Origin: Phenylobacterium sp.
Lineage (GTDB): Bacteria; Pseudomonadota; Alphaproteobacteria; Caulobacterales; Caulobacteraceae
Length of the DNA: 64,000 nucleotides
Assembly (NCBI RefSeq): GCF_030693405.1
Contig: NZ_JAUYAW010000044.1
Span: 1-64,000 of the forward strand
Direction of reading: 5' to 3'
Below are positions 36,249-44,990 of this stretch, piece by piece. A program made the translations under genes and the position numbers. The notes below the pieces were generated by a model. That model did no database searches. It was not told where the DNA came from and was given only the letters and a program-made list of their open reading frames with translations. Every line of letters starts with the position of its first letter. The first letter of the stretch is position 1.

Positions 36249-36812
36249 TCAGACCTTTTCGCTGATCTTGATCGCCGTCCGACAACCGGCCTGGATCACC
36301 GCCGACAACAGGCCATAGCCCGGCGCCTCGCGGGCGCCTTCTTCGACGGCGAGGTCGCGGTGGGCCAACTCCTCGTCGCGGAACTTGGCCAACTCGGCGG
36401 CCAGTTCCGGATCGCGGTCGGCGAGCTCGGCCACCTGGCCGGCATAGTGTTTCTCGATCACCGATTCGACGGCCTCGGTGCAGGCATGGGCGGCCTTCTC
36501 GCCCATCAGGGCGGTGCCGGCGCCCAGGGCGAAGCCGGCCAGGCGCCACAGGGGCGTCATCACCGTCGGGCGCACCCCATGCTGGTTCAGAAGCGCGTCG
36601 AAGCGGGCCAGATGGACGGCCTCATGCCCCTCCATCTCCTCCAGCTGGGCGGCCAGGCGTTCCTTGCCCTTGGCGGCGCCCAGCACGGCGCGCTGGCCTT
36701 GATAGATGTGGACAGCCCCAAGCTCGCCTGCGTGGTCGACCCGCAGGATTTCCGCCAGCCTCGCCTGGACGGCGCCAGCGCCTGGGCGGGCGGGAATGGG
36801 TTTGTCGCTCAT
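36249..36812 (-). CDS. coq7: Demethoxyubiquinone hydroxylase Coq7
   Basis: 187 residues, ferritin-like di-iron membrane-associated hydroxylase that performs the C5/C6 hydroxylation of ubiquinone synthesis. The diiron ligands are visible as E30 (DHAGELGAV), E64xxH67 (HEAVH), E113 and E148xxH151 (DEELAH). The sequence HAGELGAVHIYQGQ is diagnostic. Its start overlaps the dsbB stop by 4 nt, so both are in one operon. Confidence 0.96.
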   Translation of the reverse strand: MSDKPIPARPGAGAVQARLAEILRVDHAGELGAVHIYQGQRAVLGAAKGKERLAAQLEEMEGHEAVHLARFDALLNQHGVRPTVMTPLWRLAGFALGAGTALMGEKAAHACTEAVESVIEKHYAGQVAELADRDPELAAELAKFRDEELAHRDLAVEEGAREAPGYGLLSAVIQAGCRTAIKISEKV

Positions 36813-37324
36813 CGCTTGCCTCTCTCATAGGCCGCGGCGGCCAGGCTCAGCGCCGCGAGGATCAGGGAGATGACCGCGTTCCACCCGGCCATGGACAGGC
36901 CAAGGAAAACCCAGGGCGCGGTGTCGCAGGCCGGCGCGGTGATCGCCTGGCCCGCCAGCAGCCCGCTCATGGCGTCGAGGCTGACCGCGCCCCCGGACGA
37001 GGCGCAGGCGCTGGGTCCCGGCCACCACTTCCACTCCGCGCCCGCGTGATAGACGGCCACCGCGGTCCCCACCAGGAAGATCAGGCCCAGGACCAGGTTG
37101 AAGGCCGGCCGGAAACGCGCCCCGCCCTGCAGCCGCGTCAGGATCATGCCGGCCAGGGCGACGCCGGCGGCGGCCCAATAGACCTCCCGCTGCCGCAGGC
37201 AGAGCGTGCAGGGCGCCAGCTCGCCAAAGGTCTGGAAGCCGTGGGCTATGGCCAGCATGCCCGCCGAGGCGAGCAGGGCCGTCAGGCGCCAACGGTCGAG
37301 GATCGGATCGAGGGCTCGGATCAT
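36809..37324 (-). CDS. dsbB: Disulfide bond formation protein DsbB
   Basis: 171 residues, four membrane helices. The CxxC pair C39/C42 (APCTLCLRQR) and the second pair C107 and C133 (SACAS, PACDT) are the two periplasmic cysteine pairs that pass electrons from DsbA to quinone. Linking it with coq7 is fitting since DsbB needs ubiquinone. ATG 37324 is taken; an upstream in-frame start would be unlike DsbB and would overlap the hppD control region. Confidence 0.92.
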   Translation of the reverse strand: MIRALDPILDRWRLTALLASAGMLAIAHGFQTFGELAPCTLCLRQREVYWAAAGVALAGMILTRLQGGARFRPAFNLVLGLIFLVGTAVAVYHAGAEWKWWPGPSACASSGGAVSLDAMSGLLAGQAITAPACDTAPWVFLGLSMAGWNAVISLILAALSLAAAAYERGKR

Positions 37325-37435
37325 GGACGGCGATTGAACCGCACTTTCGTCAGCGGCGCTATAGGACGTTGGGGCCCACGCCGTGCAGGCTGGAGAATTC
37401 GCCGCCGCCGGCTTGTGCGAGACAGGGTCTTTGGT

Positions 37436-37459
37436 AGATAGTTGCATCTGATACTATCT
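37436..37459. promoter_or_regulatory. Inverted repeat upstream of hppD, possible MarR operator
   Basis: AGATAGT (37436-37442), 10-nt spacer, ACTATCT (37453-37459): perfect 7-bp arms in an otherwise GC-rich context, 18 nt before the hppD start. A MarR-family gene ends the same operon (42046-42543), so autoregulation through this site is plausible. Confidence 0.55.
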
Positions 37460-37477
37460 CGCCGACGGGAGACCACC

Positions 37478-38575
37478 ATGACCGCCCTTGCGACCGCCGC
37501 CACCACCGATCTGTTCGAGAACCCCCTGGGCACCGACGGGTTCGAGTTTGTGGAGTTCACCTCGCCTGAGCCCGAGCGCCTGGGCGGTCTGTTCGAGCTG
37601 ATGGGCTTCACCGCGGTCTCGCGGCATCGGTCCAAGCATGTGGTCCGCTATCGCCAGGGCGACATCAATTTCCTGCTCAATATGGAGCCGTCGGGCCAGC
37701 CGGCCGACTTCCGCGCCGCCCACGGTCCCTCGGCCAACGCCATGGCGTTTCGGGTGCGGGATGCGGCCAAGGCGCTGGCCCTGGCGGTGGAGCGCGGCGC
37801 CACCGCGGTGCAGGGCCCGGTGGGACCGATGGAGCTCAATATTCCGGCCATCGAGGGGATCGGCGGATCGAACCTCTATCTGGTGGACCGCTACGGGGCC
37901 CAGGAAATCTATGACGTGGACTTCGTCCCCATCCCCGGCGCCGCCGAGCTGGAGGCTGAACGTGGGGTCGGCCTGACCTATCTCGATCACCTGACCCACA
38001 ATGTGTTCCGCGGAAACATGGCCAAGTGGGCGGACTTCTATGAGCGGATCTTCAACTTCCGCGAGATCCGCTATTTCGACATCGAGGGCGCCCAGACGGG
38101 CCTGTTGTCCAAGGCCATGACCAGCCCCTGCGGCAAGATCCGCATCCCCCTGAACGAGAGCCGGGACGATCACTCCCAGATCGAGGAGTTCCTGAGGGAC
38201 TACAAGGGCGAGGGCATCCAGCACCTGGCGCTCGGGACCGACGACATTTACGCCGCTGTCGAAACCATGCGCGAGCGCGGCGTCCGCTTCCAGGACACGC
38301 CGGAGACCTATTACGACCAGATCGAGTCCCGGGTGCCTGGCCACGGCGAGGACCTGCAGCGCCTGCGGACCGACCGTATCCTGGTGGACGGCGCCCCGAC
38401 GCAGGGCCAAGGTCTGCTGCTGCAGATCTTCACGGAGAACATGGTCGGTCCGATCTTCTTCGAGATGATCCAGCGCAAGGGCAACGAAGGGTTCGGCGAG
38501 GGCAACTTCAAGGCGCTGTTTGAGTCCATCGAACTCGACCAGATCCGCCGGGGCGTGCTGCCGAAGAAGGACTAG
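37478..38575 (+). CDS. hppD: 4-Hydroxyphenylpyruvate dioxygenase
   Basis: 365 residues. It converts 4-hydroxyphenylpyruvate to homogentisate. The 2-His-1-carboxylate iron ligands are H171 (YLDHLTHNV), H249 (GIQHLAL) and E329 (FFEMIQRKG), the latter part of the C-terminal helix over the active site. ATG 37478 is preceded by GGGAG. First gene of the tyrosine catabolic operon; it ends 2 nt before the next start. Confidence 0.97.
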   Translation: MTALATAATTDLFENPLGTDGFEFVEFTSPEPERLGGLFELMGFTAVSRHRSKHVVRYRQGDINFLLNMEPSGQPADFRAAHGPSANAMAFRVRDAAKALALAVERGATAVQGPVGPMELNIPAIEGIGGSNLYLVDRYGAQEIYDVDFVPIPGAAELEAERGVGLTYLDHLTHNVFRGNMAKWADFYERIFNFREIRYFDIEGAQTGLLSKAMTSPCGKIRIPLNESRDDHSQIEEFLRDYKGEGIQHLALGTDDIYAAVETMRERGVRFQDTPETYYDQIESRVPGHGEDLQRLRTDRILVDGAPTQGQGLLLQIFTENMVGPIFFEMIQRKGNEGFGEGNFKALFESIELDQIRRGVLPKKD

Positions 38576-38577
38576 AC

Positions 38578-39615
38578 ATGCGGACGTTTGCTTTGGCGGT
38601 GGTGCTGGCGAGTTTGGTGACGGGAAGTGCGATGGCGCAGCCGAAGTGGGCGATTGTGGTGCATGGGGGGGCGGGCGTCATCGAACGCGCCGACCTCACC
38701 CCTGAACAGGAGGCGGCCTATCGCGCCGCCATGACGAAGGTGACCCAGGCCGGCGGCGATGTGCTGGCCAAGGGCGGATCGGCCCTGGACGCCATCGAGG
38801 CGGCCATCCATCTGCTGGAAGACGATCCCCTGTTCAATTCCGGCCGGGGGGCGGTGTTCACCGCCGAGGGCCGCAACGAGCTGGACGCCTCGATCATGGA
38901 CGGGGCGACCCTGAAGGCGGGCGCCGTGGCCGGCGTCACCCGCACCCGCCATCCCATCTCGCTCGCCCGGGCGGTGATGGAAAAGTCGCCGCACGTCATG
39001 CTGATGGGTTCCGGCGCTGACACCTTCTCGAAGGAGGCGGGCCTGGAGCAGGCCGAGCCTGCCTACTTCTTCACCGAGCGCCGCTGGCGCTCCCTGGAGA
39101 AGTTCCTGGCCGAACAGAAACTGCCGGTCCCGCCTAGGCCCACCGGCTCGGTGGTCGCCGATGAGGCCGCAGCCCTGGCCCATGACGAGGGCAAGTACGG
39201 CACCGTGGGCGTCGTGGCCCTGGATCAGGCCGGCCACGTGGCGGCGGGCACGTCGACGGGCGGCACCACGGGCAAGCGCTGGGGCCGGGTGGGCGACAGC
39301 CCGATCATCGGCGCGGGCAACTACGCCTCGGACGCCTCCTGCGCGGTCTCGGCCACCGGGACCGGCGAGTATTTCATCCGCCTGACGGTGGCCCGGGAGA
39401 TCTGCGCCCTGGTGGAGCACAAGGGCCTGTCCCTGCAGGCCGCGGCCGATGAGGTGGTCCAGGAAAAACTCACCGCGCTCGGCGGCGACGGCGGCGTCAT
39501 CGCCGTGGCGCCCGACGGCCAGATGGCCTGGAGCTACAACACCTCGGGCATGTACCGCGCCCGGCTGGCCGACGGCGAACCCCTGAGCGTGGGGATCTAC
39601 AAGGACGAACCCTGA
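38578..39615 (+). CDS. Isoaspartyl peptidase/L-asparaginase (Ntn-hydrolase), secreted
   Basis: 345 residues. A signal peptide (1-20, ending AMA|Q) sends it to the periplasm. The Ntn-hydrolase nucleophile T209 lies in GKYGTVGVV, where autocleavage makes the two chains, and the preceding STGG-type loop (TSTGGTTGK) fits type III asparaginases. It cleaves beta-aspartyl dipeptides and perhaps asparagine. It starts 2 nt after hppD and overlaps the hmgA start by 1 nt, an unexpected guest in a tyrosine operon. Confidence 0.93.
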   Translation: MRTFALAVVLASLVTGSAMAQPKWAIVVHGGAGVIERADLTPEQEAAYRAAMTKVTQAGGDVLAKGGSALDAIEAAIHLLEDDPLFNSGRGAVFTAEGRNELDASIMDGATLKAGAVAGVTRTRHPISLARAVMEKSPHVMLMGSGADTFSKEAGLEQAEPAYFFTERRWRSLEKFLAEQKLPVPPRPTGSVVADEAAALAHDEGKYGTVGVVALDQAGHVAAGTSTGGTTGKRWGRVGDSPIIGAGNYASDASCAVSATGTGEYFIRLTVAREICALVEHKGLSLQAAADEVVQEKLTALGGDGGVIAVAPDGQMAWSYNTSGMYRARLADGEPLSVGIYKDEP

Positions 39616-40748
39616 TGGCGACCCGCAACTGGATCCCCGTGCGCGGGGCGCAAGGGACGCATTCGCGCCAGGCCCACGCCGACATGCCAGCCGGCACCTA
39701 TGAGCGCGAGATTTCCAAGGAGGGCTTCTTCGGCCCCGCGGCCTTCCTGCATCATCCTAGGCCCCCCACCGGCTGGACGCGTTTCGAGGGCCCCCTGCGA
39801 CCCCGGGCCTTCGACCTGGCGCGGCTGAACGAGCCCCAGGCCTCGCCCTGGAGCGCGCCGGTGGTGCTTCACAACGCCGCCACCGAGATCCGCTTCTGGA
39901 AGCTCGCCCAACCGATGCCGGGCCTGGCGCGCAACGCCGATGGCGACCAGCTGCTGTTTGTCCACCAGGGCGCCGGCGACCTCTTCTGCGACTATGGCCG
40001 CATCGCCTTTGTCGCCGGCGACTATCTCTATCTGCCCCGGGGGACCATGTGGCGCCTGGCGCCGGCGGAGCCCTGCGCCATCCTGACCATCCAGGCGACC
40101 AACAGCCACTTCACCCTGCCCGACAAGGGCCTGCTCGGCCCCCACGCCATCTTTGATCCCGCGATGCTGGATACGCCGGCGATGGACGAGGCCTTCCGCG
40201 ACCACCAGGCGCAGGACGGCGAAACCACGGTCGCCATCAAGAAGCGCGGCCAGGTCTCGACGGTGACTTATCCCTACAATCCCCTGGACGCTGTGGGCTG
40301 GCATGGGGAGCTGGCGCCGGTGCGCCTGAACGTCAGCCATATCCGACCGGTGGTCAGCCATCGCTACCACCTGCCGCCCAGCGCCCACACGACCTTCCTG
40401 GCCGACCGGTTCGTGGTCTGCACCTTCGCGCCGCGGCCCTTCGAGACCGACCCCGGCGCGCTGAAGGTGCCGTTCTTCCACAACAATGACGACTATGACG
40501 AGGTGCTCTTCTACCACGCCGGCGACTTCTTCAGCCGCGACGGCATCGATGCGGGCATGATGACCTTCCACCCGTCGGGTTTCACCCACGGGCCTCACCC
40601 GAAGGCGCTGAAGAACATGCTGTCCCAGCCCAAGCCCGCCACCGACGAATATGCGGTGATGATCGACACCCGCGATCCGCTGGAGGTGGGCGAGGCCGCT
40701 GCGAGCGTCGAGAACACCGCCTATGTCGACAGCTGGAAGGCCCGATGA
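39615..40748 (+). CDS. hmgA: Homogentisate 1,2-dioxygenase
   Basis: 377 residues, shorter than the 430-residue form of Pseudomonas and typical of the short bacterial group. Cupin fold; the C-terminal block with NNDDYDEVLFYHAGDFFSR and MMTFHPSGFTHGPHP (His/Glu iron ligands) is diagnostic. It opens the homogentisate ring to maleylacetoacetate. ATG overlaps the preceding stop by 1 nt, and its own stop overlaps the next gene by 4 nt. Confidence 0.95.
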   Translation: MATRNWIPVRGAQGTHSRQAHADMPAGTYEREISKEGFFGPAAFLHHPRPPTGWTRFEGPLRPRAFDLARLNEPQASPWSAPVVLHNAATEIRFWKLAQPMPGLARNADGDQLLFVHQGAGDLFCDYGRIAFVAGDYLYLPRGTMWRLAPAEPCAILTIQATNSHFTLPDKGLLGPHAIFDPAMLDTPAMDEAFRDHQAQDGETTVAIKKRGQVSTVTYPYNPLDAVGWHGELAPVRLNVSHIRPVVSHRYHLPPSAHTTFLADRFVVCTFAPRPFETDPGALKVPFFHNNDDYDEVLFYHAGDFFSRDGIDAGMMTFHPSGFTHGPHPKALKNMLSQPKPATDEYAVMIDTRDPLEVGEAAASVENTAYVDSWKAR

Positions 40749-41020
40749 ACGCTGCGGTTCATGACGACCTGGAGGCTGCCGCCCGGGAGGAGCTGACCCA
40801 GGCCTGCGATCTTGGCTGGCGGGCGCTTTCGCCCTGCACGCCGTGGGGCGACACCTTCGAGGGCTTCAGTCCCCAGGGCCGGCCGGTCTGCTTCGAGCGG
40901 AACTATATGTGGGAGGACAGCCCCGGCGGCGACATCCGCGTGGAGGTCCACGTCTATGAGCCCCGCGCCTTCGAGGCCGGTGTGCGTCTGGTGCAGACCC
41001 TGATTCAACAACAATCCTAG
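40745..41020 (+). CDS. Small uncharacterised protein of the homogentisate operon
   Basis: 91 residues, acidic, mixed alpha/beta, with a conserved-looking core around WRALSPCTPWGDTFEGFS and an aromatic FERNYMW strand. No signal or membrane segment. The 4-nt ATGA overlap with hmgA shows that it belongs to the operon. I do not recognise a family; it is far too short to be maleylacetoacetate isomerase, the one step of the pathway lacking here. Confidence 0.75.
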   Translation: MNAAVHDDLEAAAREELTQACDLGWRALSPCTPWGDTFEGFSPQGRPVCFERNYMWEDSPGGDIRVEVHVYEPRAFEAGVRLVQTLIQQQS

Positions 41021-41041
41021 CCCTCAAGCGGAGACCCCAAG

Positions 41042-42049
41042 ATGAAGCTCGCCTCGCTGAAGTCCGGCCGTGACGGCCGGCTGGTGGTGGTCTCCAACGA
41101 CCTGGCCTGGTTCACGGACGCCGCCACGGTGGCGCCCACCCTGCAGGCGGCGCTGGACGATTGGGAGCGGTGCGAGCCCATGCTGCGCGCCCTGGCCGAG
41201 AGCCTGGAGCACGGCGGGGTGCCCAAGGAACGCTTCCATGAGCACGACGCCGAAAGCCCCCTGCCGCGGGCCTATCAGTGGGCCGACGGCTCGGCCTATG
41301 TGAACCATGTGGAGCTGGTGCGCCGCGCCCGCGGGGCCGAGATGCCGCAGAGCTTCTGGACCGATCCGCTGATGTACCAGGGGGGCTCCGATGGCTTCCT
41401 GGCGCCCCGCGACCCCATTCCGCTGGCCGATGAGGCCTGGGGTTGCGACCTGGAGGCCGAGGTGGCGGTCATCACCGGCGACGTTCCGCAGGGGGTAAGC
41501 CCGGCCGACGCGCTAAACCATGTGCGCCTGGTGCTGCTGGTCAACGACGTCTCCCTGCGCAACCTGATCCCCGACGAGCTGGCCAAGAACTTCGGCTTCT
41601 TCCAGTCCAAGCCAGCCTCGGCCTTCTCCCCTGTGGCGGTGACGCCGGACGCGCTCGGTGAAGCCTGGCGGGAGGGGCGTCTGCACGGCGCCGTCGAGGT
41701 GGAGCTGAACGGCGCGGTCCTGGGCTGCGCCGACGCCGGCGTCGACATGACCTTCGATTTCGGGACCCTGATCGCGCATGCGGCCAAGACCCGGGCGCTG
41801 GCGGCGGGCACGATCATCGGCTCGGGCACGGTGTCGAATCGCGGTCCGGACGGCGGTCCAGGAAAATCGGTGGCCGAGGGCGGGGTCGGCTATTCCTGCC
41901 TCGCCGAGGTGCGGACCGTCGAAACCCTGGCCCATGGGGCGCCCAGAACGCCGTTCCTCAAAACAGGCGATACGGTGCGGATTGAAATGCGCGACGGTCG
42001 CCGCCACTCGATATTCGGCGCCATCGAGCAGGAGGTCCAGGCCCTATGA
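41042..42049 (+). CDS. Fumarylacetoacetate hydrolase family protein
   Basis: 335 residues of the FAH fold. The metal site residues are in blocks such as LEAEVAVITGD and NDVSLRNL, and the C-terminal ADAGVDMTFDFGTLIAH and GSGTVSNRGPDGGPGKSV blocks are conserved. It is expected to split fumarylacetoacetate to fumarate and acetoacetate, the last step of the tyrosine route. It overlaps the MarR gene by 4 nt. Confidence 0.93.
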   Translation: MKLASLKSGRDGRLVVVSNDLAWFTDAATVAPTLQAALDDWERCEPMLRALAESLEHGGVPKERFHEHDAESPLPRAYQWADGSAYVNHVELVRRARGAEMPQSFWTDPLMYQGGSDGFLAPRDPIPLADEAWGCDLEAEVAVITGDVPQGVSPADALNHVRLVLLVNDVSLRNLIPDELAKNFGFFQSKPASAFSPVAVTPDALGEAWREGRLHGAVEVELNGAVLGCADAGVDMTFDFGTLIAHAAKTRALAAGTIIGSGTVSNRGPDGGPGKSVAEGGVGYSCLAEVRTVETLAHGAPRTPFLKTGDTVRIEMRDGRRHSIFGAIEQEVQAL

Positions 42050-42543
42050 CCGCACCGTCCCGGCCCGAGCCGGCCGACACCACCGCCGGCCTCCAGCTGG
42101 ACGCCTATCTGCCCTATCGCCTGTCGGTGGCCTCCAACGCGGTCAGCCGGCTGATTGCTCGAGCCTATGAGGACCGCTTTGGCCTCAGCATCCCCCAGTG
42201 GCGGCTGATCTGCGTCCTGGCGGAGGACGGGCCGATGAACCAGAGCGCCCTGGTCAGCCGCACCGGCATGGACAAGGTGACGGTCAGCCGCGCGGCCCAG
42301 GGACTGGCCAAGCGCCATCTGCTGGAGCGGTCCCAAAACGACCAGGATGGCCGCTCCCACGTGGTGGCGCTCAGCCTGGAGGGCGTGCGCCTGCATGCGG
42401 AGATCGCGCCCCTGGCGCTGGCCTATGAGGCGGCCTTGATCTCAGGCCTCGATCCCAGCGAGGTGGCCCTGCTCAAGCGGCTGCTGATGCGCCTGCAGGC
42501 CGCCGCCGGCGTCCTGGCCGGCGAACGAACCGAGGCGGGCTAG
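42046..42543 (+). CDS. MarR-family regulator at the end of the tyrosine operon
   Basis: 165 residues, winged helix with LSIPQWRLICVLAEDGPMNQ (helix block, residues about 45-64), LVSRTGMDKVTVSRAAQGLAKR recognition region, and a wing DQDGRSHVVALS. Its gene overlaps FAH by 4 nt; a self-regulated repressor of hppD-hmgA-FAH is likely, in which homogentisate or a related acid would be the effector. The inverted repeat at 37436-37459 is the candidate site. Confidence 0.9.
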   Translation: MTAPSRPEPADTTAGLQLDAYLPYRLSVASNAVSRLIARAYEDRFGLSIPQWRLICVLAEDGPMNQSALVSRTGMDKVTVSRAAQGLAKRHLLERSQNDQDGRSHVVALSLEGVRLHAEIAPLALAYEAALISGLDPSEVALLKRLLMRLQAAAGVLAGERTEAG

Positions 42544-42555
42544 GGCTTCAAAGTG

Positions 42556-42605
42556 AGCGCGCGTTTTCTCCGATAACCGGTCCCCACCTATCGGAACGCG
42601 CCCTA
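42556..42605. repeat. REP-like palindromic element, copy 2
   Basis: Same layout as the copy at 4693-4742: GCGCGTTTT / AACGCGC outer arms and CCGATAA / TATCGG inner arms around CCGGTCCCCAC. It lies between the convergent MarR and feoB genes; its last bases overlap the feoB stop codon (42603-42605 on the minus strand). Confidence 0.75.
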
Positions 42606-44480
42606 CCCCCAGCCCAGCGCCACGGCGCCGTGATAGACGCCCATGGCCGCCAGATAGGCCAGGGTGATCATGTAGGCGAACATCACCATGGGCCAAAGCC
42701 AGCTGTTGGTCTCGCGCTTCACCACGGCCAGCGTGGGGGCGCACTGCGGGGCGAACACGTACCAGGTCAGGAAGGCCAGTCCCATGGCCAGGGACCAGTC
42801 GGCCGACAGGGCGCCGGCCAGGGTGCCGACCGCTTCCTCGGCGTTGGCCACCGCATAGACAGTGCCCAGCGCGCCGACGGCGACCTCCCGGGCGGCCATG
42901 CCGGGGATCAGGGCCACGGTCATCTGCCAGTTGAAGCCGATGGGCGCGAACAGGGGGTGGATCAGGTGGCCCAACTGGCCGGCGAAGCTGTAGTCGATGG
43001 CCGGCCCCGTGGCGCCCTCCGGCGGATAGGGGAAGGTGGACAGCACCCAGATCAGCACCATCAGCGGCAGGATGATGCGGCCGGCGCGGTTCATGAAGAT
43101 CGCCGCCCTCTGCCACAGATTGCGCAGCACGCTCTTGGCGTCGGGCATCTTGTAGGTCGGCAGCTCCATCAGAAAGGGCTCGACCTGACCGCGCCAGAAC
43201 AGCCGCCGGGCGATGAAGGAGATGGCGAGCGCGCTGGTGATGCCGGCCACATAGAGGCCGAACATGACCAGACCCTGAAGGCTGGCGAAGCCCCAGACCG
43301 TCTGGTTGGGAATGAAGGCCGCGATGATCAGGGTGTAGACCGGAATCCGCGCCGAACAGGTCATCAGCGGGGCGACCATGATGGTGGTCAGCCGGTCGCG
43401 CTTGGAATCGATCACCCGGGTGGCCATGACCCCTGGAATGGCGCAGGCGAAGGACGACAGCAGGGGAATGAAGGCCCGGCCGTGCAGCCCGGCCCCGCCC
43501 ATGATCCTGTCCATCAGGAAGGCGGCCCTGGCCATGTAGCCGAAGTCCTCCAGGAGGATGATGAACAGGAACAGGATCAGGATCTGCGGCAGGAAGACCA
43601 GCACGCTGCCGACGCCGGCGATCAGGCCATCGACGATCAGGCTCTGCAAAAGACCGTCCGGCAGAACCGTCGCCACCAGGCCGCCTAGGGCGCCGATGCC
43701 GCCCTCGATGCCGTCCATCAGCGGACCGGCCCAGGCGAACACCGCCTGGAACATGACAAACAGCAGAGACAGCAGAATGGCGAGGCCCGCCACCGGATGC
43801 AGCAGCACCCCGTCGATCTTCCCGGTCAGGGTGTCGGGACGTTCGGCCGGCCGCACATGGGCCTTCATGATCCGCTGGGCTTCGGCGTGGGCCTGGCGGA
43901 TCTCCGCAGGCGAGGGCTCATGCCAGGTGTTGGGAGCCTCCAGGGCGCCGGTCGCCGCCAGCGCCTCGACCTTGGCTTCAATCTGGGCGACCAGGTCCTC
44001 GATGCCCCGTTTGCGGGTGGCCACGGTGGTGACGATCGGCGCGCCGATGTCCCGGGCCAGCCCCTCCAGGTCGATGCGCAGGCCCTGGCGCTGGGCGATG
44101 TCGAACATGTTCAGCGCCAGCACCATGGGCCGGCCCACCTGGCGCAGCTCCAGGATCAGGCGCAGCACCAGACGCAGATTGGTGGCGTCGGCCACGCAGA
44201 CCACCACGTCCGGCGGGGTCTCCCCCTTTAGCTGGCCGAGGATCGCGTCCCGCGTCACCGCCTCGTCCGGGCTACGCGCGCGCAGGGAATAGGTGCCGGG
44301 CAGGTCCAGCACCGAGACGGTGCGGCCGCTGGCGGTGGTGATGATCCCTTCCTTCTTCTCCACCGTCACGCCGGCATAGTTGGCCACCTTCTGGTGGCTG
44401 CCGGTCAGGGCGTTGAAGAGGGCGGTCTTGCCGGAATTGGGGTTGCCGACCAGGGCGATGCGGGCGGTCGCGGTGCTCAC
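42603..44480 (-). CDS. feoB: Ferrous iron transporter FeoB
   Basis: 625 residues. Cytoplasmic GTPase domain first: G1 GNPNSGKT (12-19), G3 DLPGTYSL, G4 NMFD. It is followed by a helical spacer and a membrane domain with the two GATE repeats of the Fe2+ channel. Slightly shorter than E. coli FeoB (773), as usual in this group. Its start overlaps feoA by 4 nt. The palindromic repeat at the 3' end supplies the stop region. Confidence 0.96.
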   Translation of the reverse strand: MSTATARIALVGNPNSGKTALFNALTGSHQKVANYAGVTVEKKEGIITTASGRTVSVLDLPGTYSLRARSPDEAVTRDAILGQLKGETPPDVVVCVADATNLRLVLRLILELRQVGRPMVLALNMFDIAQRQGLRIDLEGLARDIGAPIVTTVATRKRGIEDLVAQIEAKVEALAATGALEAPNTWHEPSPAEIRQAHAEAQRIMKAHVRPAERPDTLTGKIDGVLLHPVAGLAILLSLLFVMFQAVFAWAGPLMDGIEGGIGALGGLVATVLPDGLLQSLIVDGLIAGVGSVLVFLPQILILFLFIILLEDFGYMARAAFLMDRIMGGAGLHGRAFIPLLSSFACAIPGVMATRVIDSKRDRLTTIMVAPLMTCSARIPVYTLIIAAFIPNQTVWGFASLQGLVMFGLYVAGITSALAISFIARRLFWRGQVEPFLMELPTYKMPDAKSVLRNLWQRAAIFMNRAGRIILPLMVLIWVLSTFPYPPEGATGPAIDYSFAGQLGHLIHPLFAPIGFNWQMTVALIPGMAAREVAVGALGTVYAVANAEEAVGTLAGALSADWSLAMGLAFLTWYVFAPQCAPTLAVVKRETNSWLWPMVMFAYMITLAYLAAMGVYHGAVALGWG

Positions 44481-44809
44481 TGGGCCGTCTCCGGGGCGAG
44501 GCGAAGGACGACGTCGGCTGCATCCTTGCGGCGCAGGGCCACCCGCATGTCGTCCAGGCGCACGGCGATGGGATCATGGCCGATCGCGCCCTCATGAATT
44601 ACCTCGATCGCTGCGCCTTCCACGAAGCCGAGTTCCAGCAGACGACGCTCCAGCTCCTGGGCGTCCAGCCCGCCCCGCCCCTGGGCGTCCGGGGCGCCGA
44701 CCGCGCCGATGACCCCGCGATCCCCCACCCGCGCCTGGCTCAGCCGGATCTCGCCGGGCGCGAGCGGCTGGGCGGCGGCTGAAGTCGGATGGGGATAGGA
44801 ATCGTCCAT
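44477..44809 (-). CDS. feoA: FeoA, SH3-like partner of FeoB
   Basis: 110 residues. The SH3-like core contains LERRLLELGFVEGAAIEVI and DPIAVRLDDMRVALRRKDA, diagnostic for FeoA. An N-terminal Ala/Pro-rich extension (about 1-20) is longer than in many FeoA. It stimulates FeoB activity. A possible Fur box lies 55 nt upstream of the ATG at 44809. Confidence 0.92.
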   Translation of the reverse strand: MDDSYPHPTSAAAQPLAPGEIRLSQARVGDRGVIGAVGAPDAQGRGGLDAQELERRLLELGFVEGAAIEVIHEGAIGHDPIAVRLDDMRVALRRKDAADVVLRLAPETAQ

Positions 44810-44863
44810 GGCGGGGTCCCGGTGGGAAGGGCGGCGAGGCGTAGCGGCGTCGCCAGCATTGTC

Positions 44864-44878
44864 TGCGAACGATTATCA
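44864..44878 (-). promoter_or_regulatory. Candidate Fur box upstream of feoAB
   Basis: On the minus strand this reads TGATAAT-C-GTTCGCA. The first half is a perfect match to the 7-1-7 Fur consensus TGATAAT-n-ATTATCA, and the second half matches 4 of 7. The site is 55 nt upstream of feoA, where repression by iron-loaded Fur is expected. Confidence 0.5.
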
Positions 44879-44990
44879 GTTACGGGTCCGGCGAGGGGGA
44901 TGCAAGCCCTGTGACCCGGCGCAGCGGCCTGTCGCGGGCTCGCGCGCCGTTGACGCGCCCCGGCGTCTGGCTAGATTGCGCCACCCGCGG

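Noticed and set aside
38578..39615. Maleylacetoacetate isomerase within the tyrosine operon
   Set aside because: The encoded protein is an Ntn-hydrolase with catalytic Thr, not a glutathione-transferase fold.
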